From: Bursaphelenchus xylophilus
Taxonomy: Eukaryota; Nematoda; Chromadorea; Rhabditida; Aphelenchoididae
DNA length: 64,000 bases
Reading direction: 5' to 3'
Assembly: GCA_904066235.2 (NCBI GenBank)
Contig: CAJFCV020000001.1
Coordinates: forward strand, 8,432,001 to 8,496,000
The notes beneath the pieces are model-generated. The model saw nothing but the letters and a program-made list of their open reading frames with translations. It did no database searches and was not told where the DNA came from. Numbering within the stretch: the stretch's first letter is position 1; every line of letters begins with the position of its first letter. Below are positions 1-11,400 of the stretch, one piece after another. The position numbers were made by a program, and so were the translations under genes.

Positions 1-782
1 TGAGCCCGCCACTCCTAACGATAAAGGTGGAATTGTTGTCGCTGTCGATTCTCGTGCAAGTGCTGGTCAATATATCTGTGAGTTTACGATTTTCCGGCGG
101 CTGAAGTGAGTCGCAGTGAATTCTTTGAACCTTTATTTCCAGCTTCGAAGAGTGTCATGAAGATTCTTGATGTGGGAGATCGAATGGTTGCAACTATGGC
201 CGGTGGCGCCGCCGACTGTCAATTTTGGACAAGGATGGTTGCCAAATACTGCACGTATGTGTATAGAGATCTAATATGATTAGTTTAGCTTGTTTGAACT
301 GCGTGAGAAGAGTGATATCACTGTGGCAGCCACAAGCAAGTACTTTGCAAATGTCATGTACAACTGGAGAAACCATGGATTGTCTGTGGTGGGTTACATT
401 TATTATTTTGCAATTAATATTTTAGGGCTCTATGGTAGCCGGGTACGACAAACGAGGACCAGCAATTTTCTATGTTGATAACGATGGACAGCGACTTTCC
501 CAGAGAGTTTGTTCGATTGGTTCCGGATCTCTGAATGCTTACGGTGTTTTGGATACCCATTATAAACCCAAAATGACTGATGATGAAGCTCTGAAACTCG
601 GTCGACGGGCCATTATGCATGCTACCTTCCGTGATTCCGGCTCAGGAGGTGTGTGTAATGTCGCCCATATCACTCCGGTCGGAAAAACAAGATATCCTCC
701 AATTGACGTCAGTGAGCTCTACTATGAATTTGCAGCGGAACTCGGCAAAGAACCCGGTTATTTGCCGGAGGACGACTCCTAA
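1..782 (+). CDS. pbs-5: 20S proteasome subunit beta type-5 (5'-truncated)
   Basis: Chymotrypsin-like catalytic subunit of the 20S proteasome core. Exons seen: 1-77, 143-254, 289-388 and 426-782 (stop TAA). The protein runs through DSRASAGQYI, the family signature MAGGAADCQFW, and RGPAIFYVD near the middle, then GSGSLNAYGV and the C-terminal helix region. The window opens inside the first strand (GGIVVAVDSRA), so the propeptide and the catalytic Thr1 lie upstream of base 1. Asp17 and the region after it are intact. The three introns are 65, 34 and 37 nt. Its 3' end faces the EGF gene, only about 70 bp away. Family assignment is firm; the symbol follows the C. elegans naming of the beta-5 gene. 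Confidence 0.93.
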
Positions 783-853
783 ATATTATAATGGTATTCG
801 ATAAAGTAATCTTATTGCATTTATTCGAATTTGTTCGTATATATTGCTTATGA

Positions 854-1966
854 TTATGCATAGTCGGTGTCCTGTCGTATGTTTGGCCTGAGATCAGATA
901 GGGGTAAGGGGATTAAAGCATTCGGAGGAGAGTTTAAATCAGCGTTATCGCGGTTATGCACAATTGAATTATTAGGCAGATTGGGGCTAATATCTGGGTC
1001 TCCCATGGTATTTGGAACACCCAGTGAGGCAGAGGATTGAACAGTTAAAGCGTTTTGATTTGAGGTGGGAAGACTGGTGGTGGATATGACTCTACATTGT
1101 ATCGCCATATCATAGGAAGGAGGAGGTTCGAAAGTTTTGAAAATATCCGAAATGTTTGACGGTTCAATATAGGTCGGTGGGGGAGCTATGTTGTATTCTG
1201 GATTTGCCACTGGTCTCACCGGTCTGGTTGAGGTAGGGTTTGGAGGAACTGCGACTTGTTGGCGTCTAGGAGTTGAATGGCGACGATTCCTCCGCCGATG
1301 TTCGGGTTCTATAAATTATTCAATCCCTGCACTTTTTTAACTTACCTTCACGTGGCTTGGAGAAGAAATCAGCCCGACAAAAAACGCAGCATCCAATGAT
1401 AAGTACGAGACACACCAATGGAATTCCTAATACGGCTAGCCAGGAGGAGGAATAGAACTGCAAATATTCGTGCTGTCAAAAAGCTATGCTTACTTCGCAG
1501 AACTGTCCCGTGTACCAGTCGTCAATGCATTTACAGGTACCATTACCCAGATCACGGCCTCCATTTTCACAACTCACGATTTCACAATGACGTCCACTAA
1601 TATATTTTGGACTAGGACATCTGTAATCATCAAGAATTACTTCGTCTTGAAAAAATAAACAACTCACATGCATTTCCGTTGCTCCGGATCCGGATGCCGA
1701 TCCAGTGTTCCGTTATTCAAACATTCAACGAGTTCACATCGATCCCCAAAAAAGTGTTGTTTGCACAAACACTCCCCATTGGGAGCCTTATACCCATTAT
1801 TAAGGCAATTCCCGGAGTACCCCATGAGTTTTCCTAATTTCTGGAAGATTGTTTGTGCCACATCGACCACTCCTGAAACAGAGGAATTAAAATACGGTTT
1901 TTCTAAGCCTCGATCGAGACAACACCATGGTGCCGACGTGAATTTCAGATTTCCGTGTCGAATCAT
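854..1966 (-). CDS. EGF-repeat type I membrane protein with cytoplasmic PPxY motifs
   Basis: Exons (minus strand): 1668-1966, 1494-1620, 1346-1457, 854-1308; 330 codons if the ATG at 1966 is used. From the N-terminus: about 55 residues without clear domain, three EGF-like units (NCLNNG...CLCKQHFFGDRCE, ECLNNGT...CICPS, SCENGG...CKCIDDWYTGQFCE), one hydrophobic helix (WLAVLGIPLVCLVLIIGCC), a basic stop-transfer region, and a Pro/Ser/Asn-rich cytoplasmic tail. The tail carries PPPTY and PPPSY, which fit WW-domain ligands such as those of NEDD4-family ubiquitin ligases (inference). No signal peptide follows the ATG at 1966 and an in-frame stop lies just upstream, so an extra 5' exon is likely; a good acceptor also exists inside the first exon (before GVVDVAQ). 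I do not recognise a named orthologue. Confidence 0.72.
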
Positions 1967-2424
1967 ATTTTGGAATTTTTAGGCTCATTCGAACCGTAAA
2001 GATCAAAATCCAGAAACTGGGAATCTTATTATTTTTTTTATTAGACAAAAACTGAATTTGGTGACAAAACCATGCATATTCAAAATTTTCCCGACTTGGA
2101 CTAGTTTACAAAAAATGGTTTCCGAGTACGGTAAAAACGATTTTAAGATCCGTTTGCACCTTGCGTGTCTGTTTCATAATATAAAATATGCCTTTCACTT
2201 ACAGTACCACCCGGTTACGGTAACTTTTTAACAGAAAATTACTTATTGTGTGGTAGGCACTAATATTCGAAAATTTAGTTTCAGTTTAACAAGTCTGAAA
2301 TTCACGTCGACACTGCGCTCCAACATTACAAAAACCGTGTTTTAATGGAACACCAGACGTTCGAATGCTCGACAGCCGGCTGTCCAACATTTAAATCGCG
2401 CGCCAAACAGCTTCTGAATTTCAG
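1967..2424. other. Intergenic stretch, no gene seen
   Basis: A/T-rich sequence between the EGF gene and an orphan exon-like reading. It may contain the missing 5' exon(s) of the EGF gene on the minus strand, but no convincing signal-peptide exon is visible. Confidence 0.5.
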
Positions 2425-2574
2425 TTTTATTTCGCTACGAAGAGCCTTGCGGCAGGTGCGGATCCTTATGAATGGCTTTTGCGCCGGAAAAAGGACGATC
2501 TGGATTACGTACCATTTGGGAGCTCGTCCACTGACGACGGTTTGGGGCTAAGTGACTCCAGAGTCGGCTTCTGA
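2425..2574 (+). CDS. Orphan 3' exon-like reading, 49 residues
   Basis: A typical acceptor (TTCTGAATTTCAG) is followed by 49 codons ending in TGA. The peptide reads like a cytoplasmic tail: it contains DPYEWLLRRKKDDLDYVPFG and then an acidic/Ser-rich end, SDSRVGF. No upstream plus-strand exon with a matching donor could be found in the 450 bp before it, and the minus strand of the same segment also holds an open reading (MANISGSVPIQKP..., about 32 codons from an ATG at 2603). It could be the last exon of an undetected small gene, a gene relic, or chance. I do not recognise the peptide. Confidence 0.25.
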   Translation, partial: FYFATKSLAAGADPYEWLLRRKKDDLDYVPFGSSSTDDGLGLSDSRVGF

Positions 2575-2769
2575 ATAGGAACTGACCCAGAGATGTTGGC
2601 CATCCCTAGAATTTTTATAATATTAGGAATTCTCTTCTTTGTAAACCATCGGAAAGAGCTTGTCAGCCATTCTAAATAAACATCGGGAGAGATCAATATC
2701 TCAGCGACAAATTAACGCGCCTTTGACAACCCGAAGATGATTCAAATAATTTATTCGTATCTATTATTC

Positions 2770-3826
2770 CTAATATCTTTTCTTGTGCTGTAAAGCATTG
2801 TATTCTCCCAGCAGAGGCATCTCTTCTTGACATTTACTCAGATTACTTTGTTCTAATGGCTGAATGAATCCTGAAGAGAGATTTATGTCGTTAAAAAGAG
2901 GCTTATTCTCGAGAGATCGACTTTTGGAGATTACGAGATTCAGCGAGGTTAGTGTGGCACGATTGTTGTTCAAGCTGAAACGTTAGGAAACCATAACTTC
3001 ACAGATCAAAAAAGCTTGAATTAATATTAGAAATTTCAACAAAGCAAACATTTGCAATTAACTGTCGACTCACAGTCTAATAAATTCTTTGAGGAGATCG
3101 CGCAGTTCTGATAGCTGTTCAGGTCCAAATTCCTGTAAACTTATGCTTTAGAAGCAAAAAATTATACAGAGTATTTTTTAAATTAATTATAGCTTGCCTG
3201 ATCCGTCCTGAATCTACACCATTCATGAAGATAACCTATCCTGGCAATCAAATAGTCCGACAAATCTTGAAATAGCTCCTTTTTAACCCGTGTAAGAAAA
3301 GAATATGTCGATTCACCCGGCTTCCTTAGAACTTCCGGATTGATGAGCTCGAGTTGGCGATCCACATCTCGGAACACCTCATCAAATGCTATCATCCGAC
3401 AAACATGAGGTGCATTGGCATCTAAAGAAAGATAAATGCAAAAACAATAGCTTCTTACGCTCAGCTATCATCAGACAATCGGTAAGCGGTGGAAAGTGCG
3501 ACAGTTTAAATGCCCAAACATCATCTACCTTCTTGTTTATGATCTCTCTGGCCTTCTAGATTTAAAAAAGGAATAAATAACTTCGAGAAGAAAAATCTAA
3601 CCTTTCTAAGCTCATTTGCTACCGTGCTATTGATTTCCTTGTGTGTACTATTGTTTCGGAGTCTTCGTATTTGTCGATAGAAGAAAATCCCGAATAAAAC
3701 CGCCATCTGAAAAAGGATTGACCTTGAATTTTCAATATTGATTTAGAGAAAACTGACCAAAAGAAGAACGGTGAGGGCGAAGACGATTGTATATCCTCCC
3801 AAACTCAATGTGATCGAACCTGGCAT
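2770..3826 (-). CDS. C1orf43/NICE-3-like single-pass membrane protein
   Basis: Six exons: 3758-3826, 3602-3706, 3459-3555, 3198-3421, 3074-3132, 2770-2974; 252 residues, essentially the length of human C1orf43 (253). Residues about 10-30 form the membrane helix (GYTIVFALTVLLLMAVLFGI), followed by a basic YRQIRRLR stop-transfer and a soluble domain, the topology of the NICE-3 family. The intron at 3133-3197 starts with GC (CAG|GCAAGC), not GT; ignoring it would end the protein early. If the last splice (donor at 3073) is not used, the protein stops 2 codons later at TGA 3070-3072. The family call rests on topology, exact length and weak local similarity, so it needs a profile search. Confidence 0.6.
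3133..3197 (-). other. GC-AG intron in the C1orf43-like gene
   Basis: Donor CAG|GCAAGC and acceptor TTTACAG. Removing it joins two exons in phase 0 (CGGACGGATCAG to GAATTTGGACC). No GT donor in the neighbourhood keeps the frame. Confidence 0.75.
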
Positions 3827-4395
3827 GTTTTGATTTGTAAGGGTAATCGATCTCCATCCAGTCTCGCGAGACTCGATTAAAAAGATATTTTATTTTTCTT
3901 GGTGCACAATGCCAACCTCGCAAAAAATGCGGGAAATTCAAATCATTCGTTCGTAACAAGGTGAATCAAAAGTGTACCCAGACCAACTTAGAGCCAAAAT
4001 TTTTACACTGCTCCAAATTATAGGTTTCTTGATGAGAACCGGTAGTTTTTTTTATCAAAACAAGAAAGTCGGAACTTGACTAATTAATTGGATGGCTTCT
4101 GATTTACTTGCACTGCCAATAGGGATGACAAACCCAGTCTCGTTTGCATGTGCCTTTATAATTGTTTGGAGAGAGGAGTAAACAAATCTGCTCTCCGATT
4201 TCTGAATCGTTGAATCCCGATAAACAAGATATTAACCGGAGATTAGTTCACCTTGAAAAAAGATGAGAATCTGAAAGCGCCTGAAGGCTGGGCGCTCGTT
4301 TGCAACGTGAAGAGTGGGAAAAGAAACAAAACATTAAGAGACGCGGTTTCGGTTCTAATGGAATCGCCCAGAGTTTAGACAAGTTTACCGGAGCA
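3827..4395. other. Intergenic region between divergent genes
   Basis: Lies between the start of the C1orf43-like gene (minus) and the first possible exon of the LIM gene (plus); it should hold both promoters. An open frame without ATG continues upstream of the ATG at 4396 to about 4300. No recognisable motif otherwise. Confidence 0.5.
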
Positions 4396-4782
4396 ATGTC
4401 GTTGCGCAAGAGCCTCTGCTGTTTTGTACCGGCCAGAAAGAAATCCTACCAGGGGCATCTCTATCAGAAGGTGGATCAGAATATGTTGGCGCGAATCGAC
4501 GAGAATTACCCGAGGAAGAAGGGTTGCCGGAATGAGGACAGCCATCGGATCGATCACTATGGAGATGAGATTGGGAGGGCTTCTCGACACGGTACGATGG
4601 GCCGTTCCAATTCCGGGAAGAGCCATTCATTCCATCGGGCGGAAGAGAGACCTTCTCCGGAAGACAAAGCCCCTCAGATCATTTCTACCTCATCGGAAGC
4701 TCTTCTGGAGATTGATGACGTTGGCTATGCCAAGATTCTGAAGCCCCCCAAGACACCAAAGCTCCCTCCGAAGAAGACAGAG
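4396..4782 (+). CDS. Possible distal alternative first exon of the LIM gene
   Basis: Open frame from an ATG at 4396 (MSLRKSLCCFVPARKK...) to a weak donor GAG|GTTTGC at 4783; without splicing it stops at 4839. The 129 codons are basic, Ser-rich and end in a Pro/Lys run (PKTPKLPPKKTE). The donor is in phase 0 and would join in frame to the exon at 5956 of the downstream LIM gene, which also starts in phase 0. The N-terminal CC could be palmitoylated (inference). The alternative is a separate small gene. No homologue recognised. Confidence 0.4.
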
Positions 4783-5436
4783 GTTTGCAATTTTGTAATT
4801 AATCAGAAACTAGTCTGGCGCCAAGTTCCATCGTTATAAAGTACAAGTTCGTTCAGCTGAAGGACTCTCATCCGACCTAATTCAGAAAAAAGCGGTCACT
4901 TCTCTTTAAAAGCTTTTGTATTTATTGTGAATTCGTTTAGAAAAGTGGTCATTCTGTCAAATTAAGACACGTTCTAGAATATTCTTACAACCGGGTCTAT
5001 TCAGTTGAAACGCAATCAAACTTTTTACACCTTTCCTGTAAAAACTCTGCAGGAGTTATAACGACCTTGAATAACCGAGAGATGCAGGGCTAGTCAGTTG
5101 GGTCATCAGGAACAGTAGGAGGGTTATTAAGCGAGTGTTTTCCCTCGGAGCAAGGGTTTGTTTGAATTAAACGACCTGAAATGATCGTTCACAAATCGTT
5201 TAATAGTTGAGGGAAGGCCGCGCGACTTATTCCACCGGTCCCCGCAATTTGCTATTCAATGGCCGAAAGCGAAAACTTGGGCCATGAAAATTGCATGGAA
5301 AGCTTTTGTCCTCACAGCCGGAGATTTCTGTCATTGCGGTTAGGTTTCGGAAAATAAAAGGACGGCCTGAGGGGCCGCTTCTGTTTTATATTCGGCCGAC
5401 AACCTGTTGACTTCCAACGTTTACACCGCTCTCGAA
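4783..5436. other. Upstream region of the main LIM-gene promoter
   Basis: About 650 bp without a supported exon. The first exon of the longest complete model begins at 5437, so this stretch is the probable promoter; a short GC-richer block around 5210-5400 precedes the start. Confidence 0.4.
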
Positions 5437-8400
5437 ATGAGTCAAACTCTGGAGGTACGATCGATTGAGGCGCGTGGTGTAATGTGTGATGACTAGAGCG
5501 ATTTAAGGCTCTTTTATGGGTCTCCTAATATTGTGGGAGCGACCGGCGGCGAAGAACGGAGGAAGGGAGTGGTGTGAGGTTAGATTAGAGCGCGAATTTA
5601 TTATCAAAACGTCCGCTTTTAACACCTCCATCTTCCTCATCCAATTCCAAACAACTTCTTACCTAAACTTTTCGGCTGGCGTCCGTAATTCGAGGGTTTT
5701 AAGCCTTGCGTAGCACCTACGAATTCGCCCGTTCCTTATCGTTAATCGATTTCCGAAAAGCGACCTTTCCACAACCACATCGTCAAGTCTTAATTAGGCG
5801 TCGAGCCCACCTCTTCCGCTCCCCCGAAGTATCATTGACACGCTTATCAGTTCTGATCGTTGAGATTGAGAAGTGATTGCGGCGTCATTGCGCAAGTCAT
5901 ATTTAACTGAGCCCTTCCTTTGCTATTGATTTACAATTAAAATTATCGGTTTTAGAGCGCAGAAGAAGACATGGCAATGATCGCAAGAGTGAAGCCGTAT
6001 CAACAAACAAAGCCGAGGGATGAGAATCCGAATCCAAACTCGCACTACCAATTCGAAGATGTCACGGATGATCCGAAGGTACGGTATATTTTACGAATTT
6101 CCTGGGAACTGTTGTTCTTTCCAACTTGTGTATCCCTTCTTTCTTACGGTAGGAGATTTTCTCCTATTTTGAAACGTCGAAAAGTAAAGAGAGCAAGCAC
6201 CTTCAGGGGGCTTTTCAAGTGACAATTATCTTATAATTGCATCTCCATTCAACCTTTTCCAGTATCAAGAGCCCAAATTGCCGGATCTGGAAGGCGCTCT
6301 GGTCGAATACTGTCGGATCGATAAGAACAAGCAGAAGCCACAGCCTCAGATCCTCCAATCTCACACGGTCGTCAGTGCCAGGGCCCCCAGTGAGGTCAGT
6401 TTTAATCTAATTTTAACTCTTAAAAGTTTTAAGTTACAAGTATTTACAATTAGCTTTCGATTTCGTTCTATTTAGGACTCCTTAGTATTCTTTCAGAAGT
6501 GTCTTTCATAGCCTCGGGGTTTTAGGAATTGCGTGCTGAGAAAGGGGCGGCGTCGAGATTAGTGGTCAATTGGCCACTAATGGCCATGTTTTGGGGCTGG
6601 ATCGTATTAGAAATAACATTTATTGAAGTTGCATTCTTTATAGGAGGAGGGCATCATGGTACATAAAACCCTTATATTTATTCTATCATCTCTGCAAAAG
6701 TCGAATATCCGTAAATTCAATTGAAACCATGTTTGAAAGCATTTTGCGTGATTGGGACTGATCCTTAAGACCGAAACTCAATTATAATAATCAAGTTTAG
6801 GGAGTGTAAAAAGTGAGGATTTGTCAGCAAAGACTGAAAATCATGAGAAGGCTCTGTTTGTCATAAAAATTGTCATTGTGACCCCCTCCGCCCGTTAATC
6901 TCAACAGTAAATTTCCCGCCAAACCACAATTGTTTACTGAGCAAGGCTTTCGCTCTAAGCCGAACGACTTATTGAAACTTTTGTGGAAGATGCCCTAAGG
7001 CTATAATCGGAGGCCAAGGGCATTTTCTGAAAGGAAGGGAGAAGAACCGGAAACCGACACTTCTCTTCAGAACTCTTTCCTCTGAGATTCCATCGTTCCC
7101 GAAAAGATTCGGCCTCGGTTTCTGCGGGCCTTTCCCCGCCTTAGAAAGCCTTCCAATCCGGGGCTTTGTTGTTCTAAATGGTCCGGCCTGACTTTTCGAA
7201 TCTGCGGCGGATCCGGCTTCGTGTATCTTGGGCCACGTTGTCCCATCACTTTGGGGCCGTTCGACGGACTCATCAAACGGACTGATGACGCTTCCGGCGA
7301 GCGGCGAATCCCTTTGGATCCGGGGCCAGGAGTTGTAAGCCAAAGGGATTGAGGGATGAGCCACTAATTGTAAAAGGAAGTGACGTCATTACACTTAACA
7401 TGTTTAACGATCTTTTCGGCTTGTTTAAATTTTTTTCTTTTTTATTCAAAATGATTGAGAATCCCCATCTTTTGGAAAGTGTAAACTCATCTCCACGCCT
7501 GGCTCCTTGTTTAGACAAAGCTTTGAAATCAAAAATTCCGAGTTTTTTGTTTTCAGAAGCCACTTATCGTTTGTCTTCTGTCAGAGGATGGTAATTCCAT
7601 TCATGGTTCCAAATGGTGTTCGTTTATTTTCGGCGTTTTGTATTTTTTGCTTTTGTGGATATAAAAGGGAACGGATTTGGTTTACAATTGTCATAAACTT
7701 TAGGGACTGTATGCAGTAAGCAGATGGGAGCCCTATTTTCCCTCAAAACAATAGAGTTGCTTTCCAAAAGCTTTATACGCCAATCTAAAAAATTTAAATT
7801 AGAACCTCTAAGGTGACAGATCTCCTCGCATTAATTTTTTACACCTTCAGGGCCTTGCCTTTCTCACAGCGCTGGCTTTTATTTTTAGCTTAAATAATGA
7901 AAAGTTTTAAACCCAAACTCATTCCAACCGTTGGGGCAATTCCCTGAGGGCACAACTTGTTGAAGGGAAACGAGTGCGCAGTTGAGCGTTATGACCGAGA
8001 ACAGCCGGATTTGGGCCAGAAAGTACCCCCCGAACCTGTTTATTTGGCCGTAATTGGAGAGCCGCGATCGTTTGGAACTCTTATTTTTTATGAAAGGGGT
8101 ACTGTAACGAGTGATAGACTGGGTCCTGTCAGTTCTTTTTTTGTTTTGTCCTTATTTTTACTGACTCGCCGTCTGGTTTACATCCTTGGACAAAGACAGA
8201 AAAAGCATTGGCCGGTGTCTGCATTTGTCATATTTCGATAATTTATTGTTCAGAAATGGCCTTTTGTAAACACTCTTAGCAACTCTTCCCGAAGGCTGAT
8301 TATAAATGTATATGATGTTTATTCTATTTTGAATGAGTTTGTGACCAAGAAAAGAAAACTTTTTTCCTTTGCCCTGAGGTCTTGGAGGTCGAGAGCACGC

Positions 8401-11400
8401 TGAGAATGGGGCCACTGTTTATGGCCCGTTTATTTGGGTCAGGTCGTGTGGTATATGCAAAACATATGGATTAGTTTCTTTGACTGATGTCCCCGTTCTT
8501 CGAGTCCGATGTCCTCAGGCATGCGGCTCTGGTGTTTATAATCTCGAAACTTTTCTTCTTTTATTCATTCTCCTGCAGCAGATTAATACAAGTTGGTTTC
8601 AGAATTTTGGTGGAGCTTCGAAAGGTAGGGCGCAGCCTGCTCAAGTGTTCCGGCCTGCTGACCACAGACACATGGCGCATATCATCGATGTGGATGTGGG
8701 TCAGCCCTGCTCGAACTCGGCCAAATGTCAATGTTACGGGTTCAGGCCGCATCCCTGGAGGTGAGTCTTTAAAGTTGTGATGTCTCCTTGTTATCTGTCT
8801 GGGCACCTCTTTTAACGACGGATGACTAGACGACAGATGTTAGACAAAGGTTGTTCATTTCAAATGGGGGCATCTTCGTTTGAAATGAATCCAGAAACTT
8901 TGGGAAGTTTAATTAGCAACTCGAGTGTTGCGTTTATGATAGATAACGACTTCCCGGCCTCATGATCCCCATTGCCCATCCTCGAGCTTCCGTGCGAGGC
9001 TCCTCGAATCTCTCCCTCCGGATTTGATATGGGGATTCGTTGGCATCGAGATTGGGTCTGACCCCGTCCGCCCGCCGAGAAGACAATGGAATGTTTCCGG
9101 TTGAGTAGAACATGACTTTTGGGGCCGGGAGTGAATCGGCCCATCCTTTTATCGACTCCGCTTTTACTTTTATTGGTTTATTCCAGTTGTTATGTAATGT
9201 TTGTGATGTGCCGAGTAGAGTCTGTCACTTGTCGATGCATCGGAGATTCGGGATCCATCGTTTAAACGATTCTCATTAGTTATTAATTCGTATGTTTTTT
9301 CATTACTGTGGTGCTTTATTAAAAGTTTCCGCATCGCATACGGCCTTTCTCGTCTTCTTGCGCCTCTACCAATTTTTCTAATTTACAATGAGATGAGAAA
9401 CGAATGCACAAGACATATTGTTATATAACATTTCTTCCCGTATTTGTGTGCTCCGGATTTCCTTTTTATATGAAACGTTAATGTCATGGTATCTTCGCAA
9501 CATGCCATTCATTGTTACGGTGGTCATCCTTCAAGCCCTCGGCCGAAACCATAAGTTGTTGGCGGCGCGGTCTCTCATATATCATGCCGTTATTTGATTA
9601 TGCGCCTTTTCCGCAGTTTTCAGAATCTCGGAAGCTGGCATGGACCTTGATGAGCTCTGAGGCGCTAAACAGTTTCTTTTTTTTGCAAAAGAGCTGAGAA
9701 GCCGGCGGGCGCTGGCCCTTTGTGTGTACGGACACAACGCTCCGCCCATTTCTGCTTTCCGTTGGCGCCTTAGGGCGGTTGGTTAAAGAGGGGTTTATCT
9801 GACTGGCTGTTAGTTGGAATATCGAGGTTGAGGCCGCTTATTTTTCCTATCCCTCCAAGTTTGACCGCCTGGACAGTCCCCGGGGCCGGTCGGGATCCAC
9901 GCCCTTCAACCCGGACTCGGTAGCGGGAAGACACTGAAAGAAGACGAATTCATAGCCAGATTCTCGGTCAAAACACGAATCCCGAAGCCTCGCGACCACT
10001 GCCCGCCGGTCCGCCAGGAGCCCGAAATCGGGGGTCACTTTCTTCAGAAGGCAAAAACAAGACCGTGATCCCTTCGGACGTTCTCCTGGCCTCTGGGTGT
10101 TGAGTCGTGGCGCCGGGAAAATTCCTCCGCCGACTCTTCCGAGCCCCAAAGGAAGGGGCTCCGCGACAGCACGATGAGGTCAAGGCCGCGCCACATGCCC
10201 CTCAGAGTTCGGCCGGTGGACATTGTGCCCATCCCTCGGCCTCGACATCTGTTCCCTCTACCTCGGGAGAGCGTGTGTCACCCCTGAAAAACGGGGACCT
10301 TCGGCTTCCTCTACATAATCATCGACATCGAGAGTCGATCCACATTGAGCAGGCTAGTCCGCCCTCTTCTCGACGTCCCAATTCTTCGGGCAAGAAACCG
10401 ATGGTGCAATCGGATGTCGCAATGTAGGTACGGGTCATGTCGGGTGGGTATTGCTTTGATGGTAGTTCTTTTGATTGACAACTTGTCAGAGGGAAATTCC
10501 ATTGAGAATTTATTTCTTTGGATTTCCCAGAGCAATATAAAATACGCCGTGTGTGTTCAGGTTGCATGCTGGTAATCTTATCGTTTCGCCGTTATGTTTT
10601 TTATCGTTTTATCCTGTTCCAATATAACACCAGCGAAATACGTAACGCATTCTTCACTTTTATGTGCATCCAGTGACTGAAAGTGGAGCTTTCGTATATT
10701 TTCGTTTGGCCGGAATTCGTAAATCGTAACAAGTCTTGCGTAATAATCAGGAAGCGATTTGTACCATAAAATTTTCCTGAGGCAGTCGATGGGTTTGTAT
10801 TTTCTTATGCGTTTTTATATCGTTGCCTTATGGATTTCCATTCCATTTTTATGGCCCCAGTTGATTTGGCCGCTTTCGAGCCGAAATTTGATCTTCCAAA
10901 TTTTAAAAATAGAAGCTGCGGACTTATGCGTTCAACACAAATCCACTCAAGCGAAAGTCTTCTTCAAATGAATTTGATTTGGGGTCCAAGATTGGGATGA
11001 ACAGAGAAACAGAGATCTTGGATGGTTATGAGCTCCGATAAGGGATTCAAGGGCAAACAGAAAAAAACCGGAAAATGAAAGTGAAAGGGGATGCGCGTCT
11101 GATCCGAATCTGAATCTTTGTTTCATTCCTCAGCGGTCATCTTGACTGAATAGACCTTATTTGTCATCACCTGAGCGGATCCGACTCCATCCGGCGTCTT
11201 TGACCGTTGCCTTCTGTTATAAATAACAGCTCTATTCCTCTGTCTGAACGCTTTCCCACGGACTGTGATGGGCCTTCAGAAGCGCTCATTCACGTCCTTA
11301 TTCCGTCGTAATAAGCGGTATTGTTTTTTTTATCTCTTTGGCCAAGTTGTTTATCACCTTTTTTTATCATTTATATGATTTGTTTTCAGAAAGGTTTGTG

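Larger units (their letters stand above)
8761..11389 (+). other. Large intron with candidate alternative first exons
   Basis: A 2.6 kb interval between PET exons, with a GC-rich block at about 9840-10430 and a short ATG exon at 11268-11317. Nothing repetitive was noticed. Confidence 0.5.

Noticed and set aside
6969..7563. Overlapping minus-strand open frames inside the LIM-gene intron
   Set aside because: No splice structure, no family resemblance, and several frames are open at once as expected in a locally GC-rich block.
9847..10232. Minus-strand open frames opposite the GC-rich block
   Set aside because: They mirror the plus-strand frame at 10107-10423; neither has an ATG with good context and the plus one at least fits a splice phase.
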